This document shows positions 60,763 to 64,000 of a stretch of DNA of 64,000 bases, in pieces. The stretch is from Planctomycetota bacterium (lineage in GTDB: Bacteria > Planctomycetota > Phycisphaerae > SM23-33): contig JAKJER010000001.1 of assembly GCA_022705325.1 (NCBI GenBank), positions 1 to 64,000 on the forward strand. The letters are read 5' to 3'. The notes under the pieces were generated by a model. The model did no database searches. It worked only from the letters and a program-made list of their open reading frames with translations, and was not told where the DNA came from. Made by a program: the position numbers and the translations under genes. Every line of letters starts with the position of its first letter. Within the stretch, counting starts at the first letter, position 1.

Positions 60763-60770
60763 GGGCAACT

Positions 60771-60799
60771 AAGATACTCGCACCCGGAGGGCCTGTCAA
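60771..60799 (-). promoter_or_regulatory. Sigma-70-type promoter of ilvBN
   Basis: On the minus strand a perfect TTGACA (60799-60794) and TATCTT (60776-60771) are 17 bp apart. Transcription would start near 60764, giving a leader of about 260 nt before ilvB. Confidence 0.75.
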
Positions 60800-60969
60800 G
60801 GCGATTGTCCCGACTTCGACGCCTCGGGCGGGAGGGCCCCCGGCCACCGGTAATTGGGGGGTTTTCCTCACAAGAAAACGCGACGCCCCGCGTTAGGCAG
60901 GGTGGTGGAAAACCGATTTTGCGAAATTCTCGGAACACTCGGAAAAATCCACGGGAGCCGCGTCGTCAT

Positions 60970-61698
60970 ATGAGTCCCAAAGGGAAGAAACAAGCAAAGG
61001 CGTCGTCTCGAACAGCCGCCCGCAAACGCCCTGTGTCCGCCAAGGCGTCCAAGGCCGCCGCCAAGCCCCCCAAGGCCCTCGCCAAGGCAGCGCCCTCGCC
61101 GCCGGCCAAGCCGAACAACAAGGCCCTGTCCACCTTCTCCATCGCCCGCATGCTGCACGTGGACCCGGGGTCGGTGGCCAACTGGATCGACCAGGGCCTG
61201 CTGAAGGCCCACCGGACCCCCGGCGGGCATCGTCGCGTGTCGGCCGACGGGCTGCTGCAGTTCCTCCGTGAGCACCACATGCCGGTCCCGGCTGAACTGA
61301 GCCCCACCCGCGTGCTGATCGTGGATGACGAACCCGCCATCACGCACCTGATCGCCCGGGCCATCAAGTCCGCCCGCCCCGACTGCGAGGTCATGGAGGC
61401 GCACGACGGTTTCAAGGCGGGGACGATCCTGGCCTCTCAGCGTCCCGACGTGGTCATCCTCGACCTGCGCATGCCCGGCATGGACGGCTTCGAGGTGTGC
61501 AAGCTCATCAAGTCGCAAGAGACCACCCGTCACGCCCAGGTGCTGGCGATGACGGCCTACCCCACGTCCGAGAACCGGGATCGCATCCTGGCCTGCGGCG
61601 CCCGCGTCTGCATGCCCAAACCGCTCGACCTGGAGGTGTTAATGGTCGAGCTGGGCGGCGCTGTCAGCGGCATGGCCGTTGCCGTCGCCGGGGGATGA
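60970..61698 (+). CDS. Response regulator: MerR-like DNA-binding domain followed by receiver domain, with histone-like N-terminus
   Basis: This 242-residue protein starts MSPKGKKQAKASSRTAARKR. Residues 1-55 are Lys/Ala/Pro-rich, like histone H1 tails. Residues about 58-105 form a MerR/BldC-type winged helix (FSIARMLHVDPGSVANWIDQG, then LLKAHRTPGGHRRVSADGLL). Residues about 115-235 form a receiver domain with VLIVDDEPAITHLI, phospho-acceptor VVILDLRMPGMDG and the MTAYP/KPLDL switch residues. The order (DNA-binding first) is reversed from most regulators. No histidine kinase is nearby. Target genes are unknown. Confidence 0.83.
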   Translation: MSPKGKKQAKASSRTAARKRPVSAKASKAAAKPPKALAKAAPSPPAKPNNKALSTFSIARMLHVDPGSVANWIDQGLLKAHRTPGGHRRVSADGLLQFLREHHMPVPAELSPTRVLIVDDEPAITHLIARAIKSARPDCEVMEAHDGFKAGTILASQRPDVVILDLRMPGMDGFEVCKLIKSQETTRHAQVLAMTAYPTSENRDRILACGARVCMPKPLDLEVLMVELGGAVSGMAVAVAGG

Positions 61699-61714
61699 TG
61701 TCCACCGGACCGTT

Positions 61715-64000
61715 ATGCGACGGCTCGTCCAACTTGTGATCCTCGCGGCGGCGTGCGGTTCGTTCGCTGTCGCGCCTCAGAGGGGCCTTGCGGAAGGGGA
61801 GATGTTCGATCCGCGCATCGACCACCCGGACCGCGAGTGGTGCTATGCCGCCCAGTCCACCACCGTGATCGGGCTGCCGTTCGTCCCCGAGCCGGTCCAG
61901 GTGACCTACGACGGGGCCGTCTATACCCGGCACGCCGAACTCGCGTTCTTCTTCGGCCGGGACCTCACGCCGGTGATGGCCCGCAACAAGACCTTCCTTG
62001 AAGGTTGGATTCCCGTCGTCGGCTACCGGTGGAAAGACGGGGGCATCGAGTACGCCCTGGAGCTTTTCAGTGCGGAACTCGACGAACTGGGGCGGGCGAA
62101 CCTGGTGCAGTTGGCGAAGCTGACGATGGCCAACCGCGGCCCGCAGTCGACGGAGGGCGTGGTGGCGGCCGGCATTCGCGGTTCGGCGGGGCACTTCCGC
62201 CTGGGCGCGGTTCGCAAACCCGTCGCCCCGGCTGTCGAGTTCCGCTTCGAGCGCAACTCGCTGCGTCGCGGCGGCGAGCTGGTCTATGCGTTCTCGGACG
62301 CCGCGGAGCTTCGCGTCGCAAGCGACGCGCACTACGAGCGACCCTACCGGGCGATGGACTACCATGTCACCGATCGCTCGGTGACGGGCCTGGCTGTCTA
62401 CCGCCGCTCACTGGCCCCGGGCGAGACGTTCGAGGCCGTCTTCAAGATGCCCCGCGTGCCGCTGGCCGATGCCAGGCGGGCGGCGGCGGTTGAGGCGGCT
62501 GACTATCGCGCTTGCCGCGAGCGGACGGTTCGATTCTGGAAGGATCTGCTGGGCGGTGTGGAGTTCAGCATCCCCGAGAAGCGGGTGCAGGATTCCTACC
62601 GAGCGGCCCTGGTGCACCTGGCGCTGGCCACGCGAGACACCGGCCAGAAGCGCCAGGGCAGCGGCCTGCCCTACGATGCCCTGTTCCTCAACGACTACAT
62701 GGACATGCTGCTGGCGTACCTGACGGGCGGGCTGCGGGAGTTGAGCGAGCCGAACGTGGACTGGCTGGTGCGCAAGCAGCACCCCTCGGGCATGTTCCTG
62801 GACGTGCACAACCGCGGCAACACCGACATCGTCACGTCGCACGGGCAGGGGCTGTTCGCGCTGGCCTACCCGGTGGTCCTGACGCGAGACCTGGCCTACG
62901 GGCGGCGCGTCTGGCCCGCCATCCGCAAGGGCGCCGAGTTCATCGTCAACGACCACAAGACCCACAACCGCTACGGCCTGCTCCGGCCCTCCATTCCGTA
63001 CGACGCCCCGATGCTGACGGGCTACCACACCTGCCACAACCTGTTCGCTCTGGCAGCCCTTCGCGCGTCGATCCGAGCGGCCAGGCTGCTGGGCGAGAAC
63101 GAAGACGCCGCCGCGTGGATGGCGGCTGAGGCGACCTATCGCGAGGCGATCCTCAAGGCCGTGGACGACGTGTACCGCAAGGAAGGATACATCCGCTCCG
63201 GCCTGTACGACTGGGCGCCCGGCTGGGTGCAGGGGCGCAAGGGCTGGGCCAACGACCACCCCAACCAGGACTGGGAGAACAACCTGCTGATCTACCCGAC
63301 CGAGTTGCTGGAGGAGGGCGACCCGCGGGTGGCGGCCACGCTGGCGACGATCCGCTCGCGGAAGTACCGCGAAGGCGTGATGACCTACCGCAACGGCATG
63401 CACGTCCACCAGTACGTCACGCTGAACCAGGCGCAGCAGTACCGCGCGATCGGGGACCAGAAGCACGCCCTGCTGGACCTCTACCACGTGCTGCTGCACA
63501 ACGGCTCGACGCACGAGGCGTTCGAGAACCTGGTCGTGCCCTGGTCCACCCGCACTCCGGCCGCGAGCTGTCCGCCCCCGCACGCCTGGGCGGCGGCCAA
63601 GACCGCCCTGTTCATCCGCAACATGATGGTGTGCGAGCAGGGCGGGCAGGCCGGGCTGGACGAAAGCCAACGCGACCTGTACCTGTACTCGCTGCTCTCG
63701 CCGGCGTGGACCCAGGCGGGCCAGCAGGTCGCGATCCGCGGCGCCCCCACGGAGATGGGCGTCGTCTCCAGCACGCTCACGTTCACCGACGCGGGCGCCG
63801 AACTCACCGTGCAGCCGAAGTTTCACCGCCCGCCGCGGCACATCGTGGTCCGCGTGCCGTACTGGGTCGAACTGGAGGGCTTCACGTCCGATGCCGCGCA
63901 AGCGTCAGCCGGCGACGGACGGCTTGTCTTTTCTCCGGACGTCACCAAGGCCTCGATCCGCTGGCGCCCCAGGCCCCACGCCCACGATCGCAACTACCAG
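61715..64000 (+). CDS. Secreted six-hairpin-glycosidase-like protein, 3' end outside window
   Basis: A frame from the ATG at 61715 stays open to the window end (762 residues so far). A signal peptide (LVQLVILAAACGSFAVA, cleaved near residue 27) precedes a beta domain (about 30-255) and then a helical region with QDSYRAALVHLALATRD, GSGLPYDALFLNDYMDMLLAYL, DVHNRGNTDIVTSHGQGLFALAY and NLLIYPTELLEEGD, which fit an alpha/alpha toroid of glycoside hydrolases. I cannot name the family or substrate. It starts 16 bp after the response regulator and may share its transcript. Confidence 0.72.
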   Translation, partial: MRRLVQLVILAAACGSFAVAPQRGLAEGEMFDPRIDHPDREWCYAAQSTTVIGLPFVPEPVQVTYDGAVYTRHAELAFFFGRDLTPVMARNKTFLEGWIPVVGYRWKDGGIEYALELFSAELDELGRANLVQLAKLTMANRGPQSTEGVVAAGIRGSAGHFRLGAVRKPVAPAVEFRFERNSLRRGGELVYAFSDAAELRVASDAHYERPYRAMDYHVTDRSVTGLAVYRRSLAPGETFEAVFKMPRVPLADARRAAAVEAADYRACRERTVRFWKDLLGGVEFSIPEKRVQDSYRAALVHLALATRDTGQKRQGSGLPYDALFLNDYMDMLLAYLTGGLRELSEPNVDWLVRKQHPSGMFLDVHNRGNTDIVTSHGQGLFALAYPVVLTRDLAYGRRVWPAIRKGAEFIVNDHKTHNRYGLLRPSIPYDAPMLTGYHTCHNLFALAALRASIRAARLLGENEDAAAWMAAEATYREAILKAVDDVYRKEGYIRSGLYDWAPGWVQGRKGWANDHPNQDWENNLLIYPTELLEEGDPRVAATLATIRSRKYREGVMTYRNGMHVHQYVTLNQAQQYRAIGDQKHALLDLYHVLLHNGSTHEAFENLVVPWSTRTPAASCPPPHAWAAAKTALFIRNMMVCEQGGQAGLDESQRDLYLYSLLSPAWTQAGQQVAIRGAPTEMGVVSSTLTFTDAGAELTVQPKFHRPPRHIVVRVPYWVELEGFTSDAAQASAGDGRLVFSPDVTKASIRWRPRPHAHDRNYQ

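Larger units (their letters stand above)
60504..60969. other. 466-bp intergenic region: ilvBN leader and upstream region of the response regulator
   Basis: The ilv side holds the promoter at 60771-60799, the leader peptide frame at 60637-60762 and, after it, a GCCG-GAAA-CGGC hairpin and GC-rich pairing segments. The response-regulator side (60800-60969) shows no promoter that I would defend. Confidence 0.65.

Noticed and set aside
60504..60764. T-box riboswitch ahead of ilvB
   Set aside because: The conserved T-box core (AGGGTGG..ACCGCG) and a specifier loop are absent, and the leader contains a BCAA-rich frame that explains the region better.
1..64000. tRNA or rRNA genes
   Set aside because: I looked for T-arm and anticodon-arm patterns and for rRNA signatures and found none that fold or match.

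Overview
This 64 kb window is a high-GC bacterial chromosome segment, most probably from an anaerobic planctomycete of the Phycisphaerae type. The clues are an LEPR-XLL-like N-terminus on a giant SBBP/Calx-beta protein, a DUF1571 lipoprotein, tandem secreted Gfo/Idh/MocA oxidoreductases, a prepilin-like protein with the typical planctomycete N-terminus, a predicted GH106 rhamnosidase lipoprotein, and a seven-gene Hdr/Flox cluster of the kind found in strict anaerobes. The assignment is inference; there is no rRNA or tRNA gene in the window.

Layout. 1-10.6 kb: the 3' end of an ISAs1-type transposase that appears to cut off a methyltransferase gene; a DUF167 protein; a candidate stand-alone structured RNA; a prepilin-like protein; PhoH; a NifU-like protein; two unassigned proteins (a lipoprotein and a UVR-motif protein); a tandem Gfo/Idh/MocA pair; a DUF445 membrane protein. 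10.6-33.2 kb: a large surface-polysaccharide locus. A sugar aminotransferase (-) is divergent from a chain-length regulator and a GT-C/FG-GAP fusion (+). Two leftward operons follow. Operon A (33.2 to 20.7 kb) starts with a WecA-type initiating transferase and continues with a flippase, methyltransferases, a bi-domain oxidoreductase, a Wzy-like polymerase, a heparinase-like lyase and a glycosyltransferase. Operon B (20.6 to 15.9 kb) makes a nucleotide sugar: an epimerase/dehydratase, an RmlC-like cupin, an RmlD-like reductase, an FnlC-type 2-epimerase and a WbuB-like glycosyltransferase, which points to an N-acetyl-L-fucosamine-like residue. Together these supply lipid-linked initiation, sugar synthesis, transfer, decoration, flipping, polymerisation, length control and trimming; the export channel and the first 4,6-dehydratase are not in the window.

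33.7-40.6 kb: hdrC-hdrB-hdrA-floxD-floxC-floxB-floxA, a complete set for a NAD(P)H-linked, flavin-based electron-bifurcating complex. 40.6-57.8 kb: secreted and envelope proteins (phosphodiesterase lipoprotein, DUF1571 lipoprotein, L-fucose isomerase-like protein, 1655-residue repeat protein, AEC transporter, GH106 rhamnosidase, TPR-like protein, SGNH hydrolase). 57.8-60.8 kb: an Nfu-type Fe-S carrier and ilvB-ilvN, preceded by a valine/leucine-rich leader peptide under its own strong promoter. 60.9-64 kb: a response regulator with a MerR-like DNA-binding domain, then a secreted glycosidase-like protein that runs off the window end.

The non-coding signals that stand out are the ilvBN leader peptide, the promoter-to-terminator RNA at about 1.44-1.56 kb, a family of short intergenic palindromes (four copies), palindrome-rich repeats inserted in frame inside the GH106 gene, and 7-bp tandem repeats, one set of which lies in a coding region.
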